DNA of 64,000 nucleotides from Paragonimus skrjabini miyazakii (Eukaryota; Platyhelminthes; Trematoda; Plagiorchiida; Troglotrematidae). The notes below the pieces were generated by a model. The model did not search any database. It was given only the letters and a program-made list of their open reading frames with translations, and had not been told where the DNA came from. Where the stretch lies: contig JTDE01000307.1 of NCBI GenBank assembly GCA_014338405.1, positions 168,033 through 232,032 on the forward strand. The letters are read 5' to 3'. The position numbers and the translations under genes are program-made. Positions 63,340 to 64,000 of the stretch are shown piece by piece (within the stretch, counting starts at the first letter, position 1; the number at the start of each line of letters is the position of its first letter).

Positions 63340-63416
63340 ACTCGTTTCCTAGGTTACATTTTCCTCATTATTCGACACGCTCAATTTGGGTACACCGTTA
63401 AATTAAAATCGTGGAA
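63340..63416 (+). CDS. NUP210: Possible next NUP210-like exon (partial)
   Basis: After an acceptor-like TTAAAGTTTTAG the plus strand is open in phase 0 (contains LIIRHAQFGYTVKLKSW), which could match the W-P-S-F-I-T-Y-T-V-G-V region before the transmembrane helix. No donor was fixed, so the end coordinate is approximate. The transmembrane helix and the stop lie beyond the window or were not seen. Confidence 0.25.
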
Positions 63417-64000
63417 GCAAAATGACTGTTTGAAGCATAAGGGTAGTTAGGAAGTGTCAAGTAGTATTTAGTGTTTCATGTGTCAATTTGCACAATCCAT
63501 TCAACAAGTCAGTTTTCAACCATAACAGTAAAGTCTACTTCACGATAGTTAATACGATAGAAATTCGAAGTTATTTTTGACAGTGAACGACTCGTTTTCT
63601 TCAGACAAAGCCGCCCACTGTGGATGTTGGAAAGTAAAATATTTGTTAAAACATCTTGATAAATCAGAGATGAATAAATACGATTGATCACTGCTGTCTA
63701 AATTAGTCTTAACAACAGTGTACTGATGATGCTAGCGACGTTCTGGTTCAGCATTCTTCTTGTGGGTTACATCAGAGTGCAAAGACATTAGTAAACGTCC
63801 TATATACAAATTAATTTAAGTACCAGCTGTTTTCGAAGAATGGATATAGCTTAACCAGATCACTTGCAAGAATGTTATTTCGATCACTATCAAAATATGT
63901 CATGAACAGCAGATTCGTTATTGCGCTGTTTACTGTGCGCTTTTGGTCATTTGGATGCTGGCTGTGCGAATGGTTCGATTGTGTTTCGCCACTAACAGAT
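63417..64000. other. No further exon recognised to window end
   Basis: Short frames only. The last NUP210-like exon or exons (transmembrane helix, cytoplasmic tail) would be expected beyond this point. Confidence 0.4.

Noticed and set aside
1..64000. CRISPR arrays, rRNA genes, bacterial operons, integrated viruses
   Set aside because: No regularly spaced direct repeats, rRNA-like conserved blocks, compact gene clusters or viral protein motifs were seen.

Overview
The window looks like a nuclear scaffold from a flatworm, most likely a trematode (fluke). The basis is indirect: moderately AT-rich sequence, short exons separated by kilobase introns, dense tRNA-derived SINEs and two 100-N scaffold gaps (15880-15979 and 31250-31349). 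There are no bacterial-style operons, and almost all long ORFs are chance frames. The species call is inference.

The best supported gene is the mitochondrial calcium uniporter pore subunit (MCU) on the minus strand. It is split into five recognisable exons over about 32 kb: 48954-49194, 31864-31968, 26072-26235, 23724-23927 and 16965-17234. All four junctions have GT/AG splice sites and matching phases. Together they encode about 327 residues in family order: matrix N-terminal domain, coiled coil, first membrane helix, WDIMEP pore loop, second membrane helix and the C-terminal coil ending at a stop. The first exon with the mitochondrial targeting peptide was not found.

On the right, a plus-strand gene runs from about 57.4 kb to the window end. 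Six phase-compatible exons match the C-terminal luminal part of the nuclear pore membrane glycoprotein NUP210 (gp210) at several ordered anchor points, though divergence is high. MCU and this gene are divergently transcribed.

The left 16 kb is poorly assigned. It holds one convincing orphan minus-strand exon (12058-12382) and a possible gene end at 1-503 in which an antisense SINE supplies the last codons and stop. A few splice-bounded ORFs inside MCU introns (45.1, 38.1 and 30.5 kb) remain unassigned.

The rest is repeats. There are two tRNA-related SINE families, a dispersed repeat of about 0.95 kb (5.7, 28.6 and 33.1 kb), a family with an ATC-rich start (15.5, 26.6 and 50.4 kb), and several large inverted repeats (8.58, 34.28, 43.35 and 51.46 kb, plus 30.28 paired with 31.20 kb). 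The most unusual structure is a 1290-bp direct duplication (27758-29047 and 32304-33593) that brackets one MCU exon. The second copy sits between SINE fragments and is bounded by a 12-bp direct repeat, as expected for a chimeric retroposed insertion.
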